Source: Pinibacter aurantiacus
GTDB taxonomy: Bacteria; Bacteroidota; Bacteroidia; Chitinophagales; Chitinophagaceae
DNA: 64,000 bases
NCBI RefSeq assembly: GCF_019130065.1
Contig: NZ_JAHSPG010000001.1
Coordinates: 620,001 to 684,000 of the forward strand
Direction of reading: 5' to 3'
The stretch's first letter is position 1. The number at the start of each line of letters is the position of its first letter. Shown one piece after another: positions 1-7,632 of this stretch. A program made the position numbers and the translations under genes. Under the pieces are notes generated by a model, which saw only the letters and a list, made by a program, of their open reading frames with translations, had not been told where the DNA came from and did not search any database.

Positions 1-2
1 CC

Positions 3-218
3 TGCACGCGACACATTCTCCTCAAAGGCGGTCACTTTACCTATGCTTTACATTGGCTCATCCTGGCAGCCATCTACTGTGGATTACTGTGTGAGTGGAT
101 CATACCAAGGTATGCTCACAATACGGTGGGTGATGTGCTGGATGCATTTGCCTATATCGGTGGCGCATTGTTCTACTATTATATTCATCAAAAAAATACC
201 GGCTTTGAAATAGCGTAA
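3..218 (+). CDS. C-terminal part of a small membrane protein, cut by the window edge
   Basis: An open frame runs from the left edge to a TAA at 216-218 and gives about 71 residues. The sequence has a hydrophobic stretch (LHWLILAAIYCGLLCEWIIP), then a DVLDAFAYIGGALFYYY segment that looks like a second membrane helix, and a short polar tail (HQKNTGFEIA). This helix-loop-helix end resembles VanZ-like or related small integral membrane proteins, but the start lies outside the window, so the family cannot be fixed. It is the last gene before a palindrome-rich spacer. The coding call rests on the uninterrupted frame and its membrane-like composition. Confidence 0.55.
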   Translation, partial: CTRHILLKGGHFTYALHWLILAAIYCGLLCEWIIPRYAHNTVGDVLDAFAYIGGALFYYYIHQKNTGFEIA

Positions 219-298
219 AGTGACGACCAATTGCCAAAAGACGATATTGATTAAATCACAAATCAACATTGTTTCACTAAAAAAATGCTGAAATATTT

Positions 299-436
299 AT
301 GCCCTACGGGCAACAAAGCCCAATCCGACTACTTTCTATTGATATTGTTTCCCTACGGGAAAGAATTGCCCGTAGGGCATTTATATCAATAGAAAATGTA
401 ACAACAAGAACAATATTGTCCGTAGGACATCAATAT
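299..436. repeat. Cluster of CCCTACGGG-type palindromes
   Basis: The arms 299-313 (ATGCCCTACGGGCAA) and 366-380 are exact reverse complements. A self-palindrome TTCCCTACGGGAA lies between them, and a fourth related palindrome TGTCCGTAGGACA sits near 418-430. The parts TTCTATTGATA and TATCAATAGAA are also inverted. Together they fill most of the 301 bp spacer 219-519. A related cluster is at 40698-40866. They look like REP or MITE-type palindromes rather than a gene. Confidence 0.7.
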
Positions 437-468
437 GGTAAAATCAGTGCGCTTAAGCAAATGGTTAA

Positions 469-498
469 TTGGTCAATCAGTCATTAACAGTAATTTTG
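469..498 (+). promoter_or_regulatory. Probable Bacteroidota-type promoter of the hydrolase at 520
   Basis: TAATTTTG at 491-498 fits the Bacteroidota -7 consensus TAnnTTTG. TTGG at 469-472 is at a suitable distance (18 bp) for the -33 element. Transcription would start near 503, about 17 nt before the ATG at 520. This also argues against the in-frame ATG at 469 as the start. Confidence 0.45.
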
Positions 499-519
499 CG
501 ACACATTCAGCAAAGCAAC

Positions 520-1422
520 ATGCAGATAAAACGACAATCATTTTTTAAAGATGAAAAACAAGACTTTCTATTTCTTGATAAATGGGTAAAGAAATTGGAA
601 AGTGCCAATGGCAGAGAATATGAGCGATTTGAAATAGATACCGCATTGGGTAAAACCTGCGTTTGGGGCTTGAACACTAAAGAAGATTTGGACACGCTCG
701 TGATCTTCCCCGGTGCAAGAACGACTTCATTGTTTTGGGATTTTGATAAAGGACTTGACAACATCAATGTGAAACTGAGGATTTTCCTGGTAGAAACAAA
801 CGGACTTCCAAATTTCAGCAGCGGAGCCACGCCTGATATAAAATCACTGGACTATGGTCATTGGGCAAATGAAGTGTTAGATAAATTGAAAATCGAAAAC
901 GCTTTTGTGGCGGGTGCATCTTTTGGCGGATTGATTTGTATGAAATTAGGCATTACAAACCCCGAAAAAATCAAAGCGGCGTTTCTTCTGAACGCGGGAT
1001 GTTTACAACCGTTTTCAATGAAATGGAACAATCTTTATTACAACCTGTTACCCATCATAAAACCAACTCCCAAAAATGTTCTGTTATTTTTAGATAAAGC
1101 AATCTTTTCAAAACCCAACCATCAATTGTCGCCGGAAGCAGAGCAGCTGATTATAGATTATGAAATCTTTGCCCTCACACGTTACAAAGACAATACACAA
1201 AAGCCTTACTACATGGATAAGCAGTTGGCGGAGGCTAAAGTTGACACCTATCTTCTTGAAGGCAATAACGATCTGTTGTTTCCCTATCAAAGGTCAATTG
1301 AGAATGCAAAAAAACACCTCAAAAACTTAAAGGACGTAAAGGTTTTTGACAACGTTGGACATGGCATAGAAACCTATGACAAGGCGATGAAATACATCGG
1401 TGAAACGATAAAAAGCTATTGA
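520..1422 (+). CDS. Alpha/beta hydrolase
   Basis: A 300-residue protein of the alpha/beta hydrolase superfamily, read from the ATG at 520. The elements seen are a strand followed by FPGARTTS near the oxyanion position, a nucleophile elbow FVAGASFGGLICMKL (G-A-S-F-G, serine nucleophile), an acid region YLLEGNNDLLFPYQ (Asp candidate) and a late DNVGHGIET motif supplying the histidine. A complete Ser-Asp-His triad is therefore plausible. There is no signal peptide, so it is cytoplasmic. The substrate cannot be read from sequence. An upstream in-frame ATG at 469 lies inside the promoter-like element, so the shorter form is preferred. It is monocistronic and converges on the cupin gene. Confidence 0.85.
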   Translation: MQIKRQSFFKDEKQDFLFLDKWVKKLESANGREYERFEIDTALGKTCVWGLNTKEDLDTLVIFPGARTTSLFWDFDKGLDNINVKLRIFLVETNGLPNFSSGATPDIKSLDYGHWANEVLDKLKIENAFVAGASFGGLICMKLGITNPEKIKAAFLLNAGCLQPFSMKWNNLYYNLLPIIKPTPKNVLLFLDKAIFSKPNHQLSPEAEQLIIDYEIFALTRYKDNTQKPYYMDKQLAEAKVDTYLLEGNNDLLFPYQRSIENAKKHLKNLKDVKVFDNVGHGIETYDKAMKYIGETIKSY

Positions 1423-1472
1423 ACGCTAAACGCCTAACGCCTAACGCAGTGTCCCAGCGTTTAGCGTTAGGC
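1423..1472. terminator. Inverted repeat between convergent genes, probable bidirectional terminator
   Basis: AACGCTAAACGCCTAACGC on the left pairs with GCGTTTAGCGTTAGGC on the right, separated by a short loop. The element fills the gap between the hydrolase stop and the cupin stop, where a shared terminator is expected. There is no strong T-run, so it may also be a dispersed repeat. Confidence 0.5.
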
Positions 1473-1473
1473 A

Positions 1474-1875
1474 TTAATCATTTGCCTGGTACTGCGAATC
1501 TGTAACATGCTCCATCCACTCTACTACTTTTCCGTTTAAACTTTCCTGGATGGCAATATGTGTCATTCCATTTGTTGATGTTGCTCCATGCCAATGTTTT
1601 TCGTTTGGCTCAAACCAAACAATATCACCGGGAAATACATTTTCAACAGGACCTCCCTCCTTTTGCACCCAACCACAACCGGCAGTAATGATCAACGTTT
1701 GACCCAGCGGATGCGTGTGCCACGCTGTTCTTGCACCGGGCTCAAATGTAACGCTGGCAGCAGCTGCGCGACGTGCATCGTTGGGATCAAACAATGAATC
1801 GATCCTTACTGAACCTGTGAACCAATCTGCAGGACCCTTCACGGATGGCTTTGTGCCAATTCTTGTTATGTCCAT
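1474..1875 (-). CDS. Cupin protein, (R)-hydroxynitrile lyase-like
   Basis: A 133-residue single-domain cupin. It closely resembles the bacterial manganese-dependent hydroxynitrile lyase cupins (Granulicella tundricola type): [11 protein letters not shown] near the N terminus, [17 protein letters not shown] in motif 1, and [17 protein letters not shown] in motif 2. The metal ligands expected in that group are present as His53, His55, Gln59 and His94. The ATG at 1875 is 23 bp downstream of the alcohol dehydrogenase stop, so the two are probably one operon. The family includes many proteins whose natural substrate is unknown, so the fold and metal site are sure and the lyase activity is not. It has no signal peptide. 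Confidence 0.85.
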   Translation of the reverse strand: MDITRIGTKPSVKGPADWFTGSVRIDSLFDPNDARRAAAASVTFEPGARTAWHTHPLGQTLIITAGCGWVQKEGGPVENVFPGDIVWFEPNEKHWHGATSTNGMTHIAIQESLNGKVVEWMEHVTDSQYQAND

Positions 1876-1898
1876 TTCGTTTATTTTTTGCAGGTTGT

Positions 1899-2963
1899 TT
1901 ACTGCTTATTTTTTAGCGAAGCCATGTCAATCACAAAACGATATTTTACATCTCCCTTGAGCAAGCGTTCGTAAGCTTCGTTAATGTTATCAATGTTGAT
2001 CATTTCAATGTCTGAAACGATATTGTGCTCACCGCAAAAATCCAGCATTTCCTGTGTTTCAGCAATGCCACCGATCATAGACCCAGCAAAGCTTTTACGT
2101 CCTACGATAACGCTGAATGCCGCTACAGGCAATGGTTGTTCAGGCGCTCCTACCAACGCGAGAGAACCGTCTACGCGAAGCAAGGACATGTAAGCATTGA
2201 TGTCGTGCTCAGCAGATACTGCGTCCAAAATGAAATGGAGCTTACCTCTGTACTTTTTCATTTGTTCAGGATCTTTTGAAAGCACCACCTCATCTGCGCC
2301 GAGACGTTGCGCTTCATCGAACTTGCTTTGGGATGTCGTAAAGGCTACCACGTGTGCACCCATTGCTTTTGCAATTTTGATACCCATGTGACCAAGTCCG
2401 CCGATGCCTACAATACCCACAGATTTACCGTGACCTACGTTCCAGTGTCTTAATGGAGAATAAGTCGTAATGCCGGCACACAGCAAAGGCGCAGTCGCTG
2501 CCAGATCAAGATTTGACGGGATGCGCAAAATATAGTTTTCATCTACCACAATGCGCTCTGAATAACCGCCGTAAGTTTGCTGGTTTGGTATATACTTATC
2601 AGGTGAGCCATAAGTGCCTGTCATGCCCGGTTCGCAGAACTGCTCCAGGCCTTCTTTGCAATACTGGCACTCTCGGCATGAATCTACAATACAACCCACA
2701 CCCACTGTGTCTCCTACTTTGAATTTGTGCACGTGATCGCCCACACTTACAATTCTTCCAACGATCTCGTGGCCGGGCACACAAGGATAAATGGTGCCGT
2801 GCCATTCATTTCTTGCCGTGTGCAGATCGGAGTGGCAAACACCACAGTAAATGATGTCAATTTCCACGTCGTGCGCCAGCGGCTTGCGGCGGCTGATCGC
2901 CATTTGATTTAATGATGCGTCGGCAGCTTCTGTGCCGTATGCTTTTACTTGTACAGTACTCAT
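1899..2963 (-). CDS. Zinc-dependent NAD(P) alcohol dehydrogenase, YahK/cinnamyl-alcohol type
   Basis: A 354-residue medium-chain dehydrogenase, the usual length for the cinnamyl-alcohol or YahK-like branch. The catalytic zinc site is Cys43 in GVCHSD, His65-Glu66 in PGHEIVG, and Cys162. The structural zinc lobe is Cys96, Cys99, Cys102 and Cys110. The cofactor loop is GIGGLG at about 186-191, and the second strand ends in TTSQSK rather than an acidic residue, which favours NADPH. Broad aldehyde reduction in the cytoplasm is the expected role. It is followed at 23 bp by the cupin gene and preceded at 126 bp by an AraC regulator in the same direction, which is a likely local regulator. Confidence 0.93.
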   Translation of the reverse strand: MSTVQVKAYGTEAADASLNQMAISRRKPLAHDVEIDIIYCGVCHSDLHTARNEWHGTIYPCVPGHEIVGRIVSVGDHVHKFKVGDTVGVGCIVDSCRECQYCKEGLEQFCEPGMTGTYGSPDKYIPNQQTYGGYSERIVVDENYILRIPSNLDLAATAPLLCAGITTYSPLRHWNVGHGKSVGIVGIGGLGHMGIKIAKAMGAHVVAFTTSQSKFDEAQRLGADEVVLSKDPEQMKKYRGKLHFILDAVSAEHDINAYMSLLRVDGSLALVGAPEQPLPVAAFSVIVGRKSFAGSMIGGIAETQEMLDFCGEHNIVSDIEMINIDNINEAYERLLKGDVKYRFVIDMASLKNKQ

Positions 2964-3089
2964 ATTATTGTCTTTATTTTTAACTGGATGGGGAACGATG
3001 TTCGCAGCAGATGAACATCTTTTTCGTTCACAAAGTTCGAAATCAAATCATTGTTATTATAAAGACAATCAAACCAATTATTAAGAATT

Positions 3090-3968
3090 TCAAACCTCTT
3101 GTTCTCTTAAGGTCTTTGGATTTGTACCGGTCAGGCGCTTGAAAAAATTGTTGAAATAGGTAGGGTATTCGAAGCCAAGCGAATAGGCAATGTCTGCAAC
3201 GTTCCAGTCTGTGTGTTGTAAAAGAGCCCTTGCCTCGGTTATGATGCGTTCGGAAATATGAGCAGTAGTGGATTTACCAGTCACTTCTTTCACGGCACGG
3301 TTAAGGTAGTTAACATGAAGAGAAAGCGCCTTTGCATAATCCTGGGCAGATCGCAATGTAAGCGGCCGGTCCGTGTTCTCTATCGGAAATTGTCTTTCCA
3401 GCAAATCAAAAAAAACGGACGCTACTCTTGAAACTGCATTGGAGTGTTTATCAAAATTTTCTGAGGGTCGCAGCTTAAGCGCCTCATGAATAATAAGGTT
3501 GATGTAATTGCGTATCAGTTCATCTTTGTAAGCGTAGTCAGTCTTTTGCTCTTCAATCATTTTACGGAAAATGGTGTTGAGAAAGTCCCGCTGTTCTTCG
3601 CTGATGGTTAAAATGGGAGTACCACCCAGTTTAAAGAACGGGGATTGCTGCAAACTCTCTGAACGGTTGGCCAGTTGTAAAAAATCTTCTGAGAAAAGAC
3701 AAGAATAACCAGTGTAAGTGGTTGAAATCGTTTCCCAGGAATATGGAATATGCGGGTTGCCGAAAAACAGAATGGTGCCGTCCATTTCGAAAGTACGGTC
3801 GGCGTAATGAATCAGGCTTTTACCGGTAGTAAGGCAAATTTTGTAAAAATCTTTCCTGCTGTACACGCGGGTTGTGTTGCAGTCCTGCCCGATCTGGAAG
3901 GCATTGAATCCTTTTAACTTTAGCTCATTGTTATAAGCTGATACCGAACGCTCCGTTTGCTTTGCCAT
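3090..3968 (-). CDS. AraC family transcriptional regulator
   Basis: A 292-residue regulator. The N-terminal part (about 1-180) is a cupin-like sensor domain with HYADRTFEMDGTILFFGNPHIPYSWE. The C-terminal part (about 190-290) is an AraC/XylS double helix-turn-helix ending with ADIAYSLGFEYPTYFNNFFKRLTG, the normal signature of the second helix pair. It lies directly upstream of, and co-oriented with, the alcohol dehydrogenase and cupin genes and probably controls them. A well-formed promoter sits so close to the ATG at 3968 that the transcript may be leaderless. The next in-frame ATG is about 60 codons in and would break the sensor domain, so 3968 is kept. Confidence 0.92.
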   Translation of the reverse strand: MAKQTERSVSAYNNELKLKGFNAFQIGQDCNTTRVYSRKDFYKICLTTGKSLIHYADRTFEMDGTILFFGNPHIPYSWETISTTYTGYSCLFSEDFLQLANRSESLQQSPFFKLGGTPILTISEEQRDFLNTIFRKMIEEQKTDYAYKDELIRNYINLIIHEALKLRPSENFDKHSNAVSRVASVFFDLLERQFPIENTDRPLTLRSAQDYAKALSLHVNYLNRAVKEVTGKSTTAHISERIITEARALLQHTDWNVADIAYSLGFEYPTYFNNFFKRLTGTNPKTLREQEV

Positions 3969-3972
3969 CGAC

Positions 3973-4002
3973 CAAAGTTAAGAAATTCAAATTTAAAACA
4001 AA
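3973..4002 (-). promoter_or_regulatory. Consensus promoter abutting the AraC start codon
   Basis: On the minus strand TTTG (3999-4002), 18 bp, then TAACTTTG (3973-3980) matches the Bacteroidota -33/-7 consensus. The expected transcription start, about 5 nt past the -7 box, falls on or next to the A of the ATG at 3968. Confidence 0.45.
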
Positions 4003-4060
4003 CGTGGTGGTATCAAACTGGGCGGCATGTATTTGGGCCATAGCCGCGAACCGGCGGCCC

Positions 4061-4088
4061 GTAGAGACGCATTGAATGCGTCTCTGTA
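4061..4088. repeat. GTAGAGAC-ended palindrome, copy 1
   Basis: AGAGACGCATT at 4063 pairs with AATGCGTCTCT ending at 4085, and the left end is GTAGAGAC. It is one of two copies with a GCATTGAATGC core in the 209 bp spacer between the two AraC-type regulator genes. Relatives with a different core lie at 16184, 18505, 18551 and 20640. Confidence 0.75.
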
Positions 4089-4156
4089 ACACGTCTATGA
4101 TGCAACAAAAAGGCGGGAAAACGAATTATTTAGCAACCACATTCCGTGGTGCAAAG

Positions 4157-4181
4157 AGAGACGCATTCAATGCGTCTCTAC
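4157..4181. repeat. GTAGAGAC-ended palindrome, copy 2, overlapping a stop codon
   Basis: AGAGACGCATT pairs with AATGCGTCTCT, ending in GTCTCTAC at 4174-4181. The reverse complement of this end, GTAGAGAC, supplies the TAG stop codon (4178-4180) of the GlxA-type regulator gene. Confidence 0.75.
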
Positions 4182-5155
4182 AGTTTCATGTCCCGTGAAT
4201 ATTTTTTTCTATAGTCAGTCGGTGACAAACCGGTCATTCTTTTAAAAATCATCCTGAACGTTTTAATATCCTTATACCCGGAATTAACCATTACTTCATT
4301 CAACTGCGAGTTATTGTCTTCCAAGGCTTTTTTTGCAGCCTCTATTCTTACGCGTTGCAAATATTCTATGGGAGTATTGTTGGTGGCTGCTTTGAAGCGA
4401 CGGGCAAAATTCCGCCTGCCTGTGTTGCTTAATGACGACACTTCATCGATGGATATATCATTTGAATAATGCTGCTCGATATAGGATTGAGATTTTAAAA
4501 TCACCTCATCACTATGCCCGTGTTGTCCCGTAAAGATGGCGAAATGCGATTGCCTCACATGGTCAATATCTATTGAAAACCGCTTACTGATCCAAAGCGC
4601 CGTTTCCCTGCCGCAAAATTTTTCTATAAGGTACAATACCAGCTTTATCGAAGAAAAGCCACCGCCACTGGTATATACTCCGCCCTGGTCTGTGATAACA
4701 TGATCTGCTTTCATTTTGATCAAGGGATAACGCAATTGCATCTCTTCTGCCGCCGCCCAATGCGAAGTGGCTATCTTACCATCCAGCAATCCTGCTTCTG
4801 CGAGGAAAAAGCTGCCTACGCAAAGACTTGCTATTTCTGCGCCCAATCCGTTCATTTCCCTGATCCATTCAACAACCGCTTTATTTTTTTTAAGAATAGC
4901 CTGGCTGTCACCATTAAAGCCGGGAACAATGATCAGATCCGTTTGCATCACTTCTTCTATTGTAGTAAAACATATAAACTGGGCCGGTGCATCCAGTTGT
5001 ATGTTTTTCACTTTTTCACTTACCAGTTCCAGTTTAAAAGCCGGCCTTTTTCCAGCAAGCTGCAGGCACCAGTTGGCTCCGGCAAACAGATCTATAACGC
5101 CTGCAACAGACGATGAATATACATCCTCATGAATCAGCAATGATATTTTCTTCAT
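4178..5155 (-). CDS. GlxA family regulator: DJ-1/PfpI-like domain plus AraC helix-turn-helix
   Basis: A protein of 325 residues read from the ATG at 5155. The N-terminal part (about 1-190) is a DJ-1/PfpI amidotransferase-like fold: a core with IASLCVGSFFLAEAGLLDG, where Cys sits at the nucleophile elbow, followed by ATSHWAAAEE. The C-terminal part (about 215-320) is an AraC domain with ISIDEVSSLSNTGRRNFARRFKAAT and MVNSGYKDIKTFRMIFKRMTG. This is the GlxA/FtrA layout of one-component regulators. An in-frame ATG at 5203 would add 16 residues overlapping the divergent transcript, so the family start MKKISLLIHED is preferred. The divergent esterase at 5296 is the natural candidate target. The stop codon lies in a palindromic repeat. 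Confidence 0.9.
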   Translation of the reverse strand: MKKISLLIHEDVYSSSVAGVIDLFAGANWCLQLAGKRPAFKLELVSEKVKNIQLDAPAQFICFTTIEEVMQTDLIIVPGFNGDSQAILKKNKAVVEWIREMNGLGAEIASLCVGSFFLAEAGLLDGKIATSHWAAAEEMQLRYPLIKMKADHVITDQGGVYTSGGGFSSIKLVLYLIEKFCGRETALWISKRFSIDIDHVRQSHFAIFTGQHGHSDEVILKSQSYIEQHYSNDISIDEVSSLSNTGRRNFARRFKAATNNTPIEYLQRVRIEAAKKALEDNNSQLNEVMVNSGYKDIKTFRMIFKRMTGLSPTDYRKKYSRDMKL

Positions 5156-5234
5156 GGTGTTATGCGAATAAGTAACAGTAAATTTAAGCCATTCTGATGT
5201 CAAATTATCCCCCTCAGAAAGTCACCAATGCTAG

Positions 5235-5265
5235 TTTTAGCCATCTGATCCGCTGTATAGTTTTG
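5235..5265 (+). promoter_or_regulatory. Probable promoter of the esterase at 5296
   Basis: TAGTTTTG at 5258-5265 matches TAnnTTTG, with a T-rich -33-like TTTTAG 18 bp upstream. Transcription would begin near 5270, 26 nt before the ATG at 5296. This excludes the longer open frame from 5197. Confidence 0.45.
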
Positions 5266-5295
5266 TTGAAATTTTCAAACAAAAAATCACCGTTT

Positions 5296-6234
5296 ATGAC
5301 ATTTACAACAACGCAGGAAATACCTGTAAAACCAAGCAAACAAATAGAAGAAGTGAGCAAATGGTGGCTTAAAAGCGTGGCTGCATCCAGAGAGAGTCAA
5401 TCCCTCGCAGAGGTTCGCGACATTAATGAAAACTGGCAAAGTCTTACGGCAGAACCAGGCAGCGTTGACTACATCGAAGTAGATGCGGGCGGCGTGCAAG
5501 CCATGTGGGCCATTCCAAAAGAATGCTTTGGGGACCGCGTTCTTTTGTGCGTGCATGGAGGAGGATTTTTCAGCGGATCCATGTACACACACAGAAAATT
5601 GTACGGTCATTTTGCCAAAGATGTTGGATGCCGGGCGTTGATCATCCATTATCGCCGCTCTCCTGAGCATGTGCATCCGGCACAGGTCAACGATGTGGTA
5701 ACAGCCTACCGCTGGCTGCTCGGGCAGGGAATACAAGCCGGTCATATTGCTATAGTCGGGGATTCTGCAGGCGGCGGGCTCGCCGTAACAAGCACGTTGC
5801 TCATTCGCGACAAAGGTCTGCCAATGCCTGCAGCGGTCATGCCTTTTTCAGCATGGTTTGATATGGAGGTGACCGGAGAATCCGTGGAATCGAATAAAGG
5901 CGAGGATCTCTTATTGAACAGAGAATGGCTAATTGAAATGGCACAGATGCGTCTCGGTAAAGAAGGCAATCCAAAGGACCGTTACGCAAATCCATTTTAT
6001 GATGACCTTAAAGGTTTGCCGCCCGTATACCTACAGGTTGGCGGTGATGAGCTTCTTTTAGATGACAGCATCACCCTCGCGAAGCGCGCGAAGGCAGCAG
6101 GAATTGATGTTCGCCTGGACATTTTTCCCGGCATGCAGCATACCTTTCAAATGGCCGTGGGACGAGCGCCTGAGGCAAATGATGCGATAGCACGATATGT
6201 TAATTGGATAAAACCGAAGTTGGGGCTGAAGTAA
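5296..6234 (+). CDS. HSL-family alpha/beta hydrolase (esterase/lipase)
   Basis: A 312-residue esterase of the hormone-sensitive-lipase family (bacterial family IV). The oxyanion-hole motif HGGGFFSGS is followed by the family marker YRRSPEHVHPA, the nucleophile elbow GDSAGGGLA, an acid motif VGGDELLLDDS and the base in PGMQHTFQMA. All triad residues are present. It has no signal peptide and is probably cytoplasmic, acting on short acyl esters. It is transcribed away from the GlxA-type regulator, with a promoter in the 140 bp between them. The longer frame from 5197 adds a non-conserved leader that contains the promoter, so the ATG at 5296 is used. Confidence 0.9.
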   Translation: MTFTTTQEIPVKPSKQIEEVSKWWLKSVAASRESQSLAEVRDINENWQSLTAEPGSVDYIEVDAGGVQAMWAIPKECFGDRVLLCVHGGGFFSGSMYTHRKLYGHFAKDVGCRALIIHYRRSPEHVHPAQVNDVVTAYRWLLGQGIQAGHIAIVGDSAGGGLAVTSTLLIRDKGLPMPAAVMPFSAWFDMEVTGESVESNKGEDLLLNREWLIEMAQMRLGKEGNPKDRYANPFYDDLKGLPPVYLQVGGDELLLDDSITLAKRAKAAGIDVRLDIFPGMQHTFQMAVGRAPEANDAIARYVNWIKPKLGLK

Positions 6235-6304
6235 AGTAAACGTGAACAACGGCATTCAAATGTGCCGGTTACACATTAGCGATGGCAATACAGACTTTGT
6301 GGGT

Positions 6305-6344
6305 AACCAGCTCTGACAGGTTTAAAAACCTGTCAGAGCTGGTT
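6305..6344. terminator. Perfect 19-bp-arm palindrome between convergent genes
   Basis: AACCAGCTCTGACAGGTTT at 6305-6323 pairs perfectly with 6326-6344 across a 2 nt centre. It sits between the esterase stop and the DUF4468 stop, so a bidirectional terminator role fits. A degenerate relative sharing CTGTCAGGTTT is at 40494-40533, so it is also a dispersed repeat. Confidence 0.6.
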
Positions 6345-6392
6345 GCAGCCCCCAAAAGTTGTAAGTGATATTTTTAATGGAAATGATTGCCT

Positions 6393-6929
6393 TTAAAAAC
6401 TGTCTGACCTAACCTTCATGGTGTTTTTCAGCAATTCAATTTTACGCATAAACAATGCATCCATTGATTTCAGGATGCGCTTCCTTTCACCATTGCCGAT
6501 GATGCCGCCACCTTTGCCTTTGTCTACATCGTACAGGGGATGATCTACACTCCTGCCATCGTCCGTATAGTTGATCATTATATTGTCAATCGTATAACGG
6601 TACCGGCCCTGCTTTGCTTCTATTTTAATATTGTACTTCAATTTCATTGGTATGGTGCCAATGCCGGTTTCTGTTTTATAGGTTCCCGGCTCTTCTACGG
6701 CCACATTCAATGTACCTCCTGCCGGGTCATCGGTAAGCGTTTTAACATCTGGCAAAGCCAGCTTAACCACAAACAATTTAGCATTCTTATACAAGTCGGC
6801 CACGGTAAACGAAGTGTCAACGGAAACAACCTCGCCATAGTACAGGTACCGGTCCTCAACTTTATAATTCAGCTGTGCCTTTGAAACAAAAGGCATTAGG
6901 AATACGAGTATGGGTAATAGATATTTCAT
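6393..6929 (-). CDS. DUF4468 domain protein, secreted
   Basis: A protein of 178 residues from the ATG at 6929. It starts with a signal peptide (MKYLLPILVFLMPFVSKAQ). The following domain reads like DUF4468, a Bacteroidota-specific TBP-like-fold domain: YYGEVVSVDTSF, KLALPDVKTLTDDPAGGTL, YNIKIEAKQGRYRYTIDNIMINY. Members are exported and of unknown role. The in-frame ATG at 6956 would place nine residues before the signal peptide, so it is not used. The gene stands alone, convergent with the esterase gene. Confidence 0.75.
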   Translation of the reverse strand: MKYLLPILVFLMPFVSKAQLNYKVEDRYLYYGEVVSVDTSFTVADLYKNAKLFVVKLALPDVKTLTDDPAGGTLNVAVEEPGTYKTETGIGTIPMKLKYNIKIEAKQGRYRYTIDNIMINYTDDGRSVDHPLYDVDKGKGGGIIGNGERKRILKSMDALFMRKIELLKNTMKVRSDSF

Positions 6930-7111
6930 AAAACACTGACAATTATAGAGGTTCAAAAAATAAACTGGTTAATATAAAAACAACAAGTCAGTTCCGAAAT
7001 TGTTGTGACATGGCAATAAGCTTTTCCACGATACTGTGGTCAGCACATTCTAATTTTATACTTTGCAATTCAAAGCACTTTTTATACTTTTAACTTTGCA
7101 AGTAATTCAAA

Positions 7112-7414
7112 ATGAAAATGAAAACATTTAGCGTTGTTACATCTGTTTCTATGATATTGACCCTTACGGCTGCAGTACTGAGCATTGTTGGAATCGCAAT
7201 CACTGGTGTTTATCCGGGAATATTTGTATTGTCGTTGGTGAGCCTTATTCCAATTGCTTCTAAGTTTTTCTCAAAAAGAATCATTAGCAAGCCAAATAAT
7301 TTCCAGAAGAAATACCTCACAACATTTACCATTATTAATCTGCTGTTAATCCTGGTTGTATTGTGGATGACATTTGTGATCGTTCATGACCGCGTGCTTC
7401 AGGACTGTTGTTAA
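7112..7414 (+). CDS. Small membrane protein of unknown function
   Basis: A 100-residue protein with three hydrophobic segments: about 8-32 (SVSMILTLTAAVLSIVGIAI), about 33-50, and about 68-92 (INLLLILVVLWMTFVIV). The loop after segment two is basic (FFSKRIISKPNNFQKKY), which would place it in the cytoplasm. A TAACTTTG box at 7091-7098 lies just before the start, but its -33 partner is poorly placed. Not recognised as any family. ATGs at 7112 and 7118 are both possible. Confidence 0.6.
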   Translation: MKMKTFSVVTSVSMILTLTAAVLSIVGIAITGVYPGIFVLSLVSLIPIASKFFSKRIISKPNNFQKKYLTTFTIINLLLILVVLWMTFVIVHDRVLQDCC

Positions 7415-7632
7415 TTTGGTCGGGGCCGGCCAGAATATTTTCATATACTACTCAACTACTTATAACGGGAACCAGACAGCGAAATCTTAAGTAGCAAGAT
7501 TTAGAAGGATTTTAACTATTCTCAAAGGCGTGCTCGTTTTTAATTTTCTTGATTAATTACTAAGTTCACCCTTTAACAACACGAACCTTCGTCTATGAGT
7601 TACATGGCGAAGCTTTGCAACATTAGTACGAT

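Noticed and set aside
299..487. Open frame over the left palindrome cluster
   Set aside because: It is composed of the inverted repeats themselves, has no protein-like composition and overlaps the promoter of the hydrolase.
7415..7632. Hidden gene between the small membrane protein and the S41 peptidase
   Set aside because: No frame of coding character; only AT-rich spacer.
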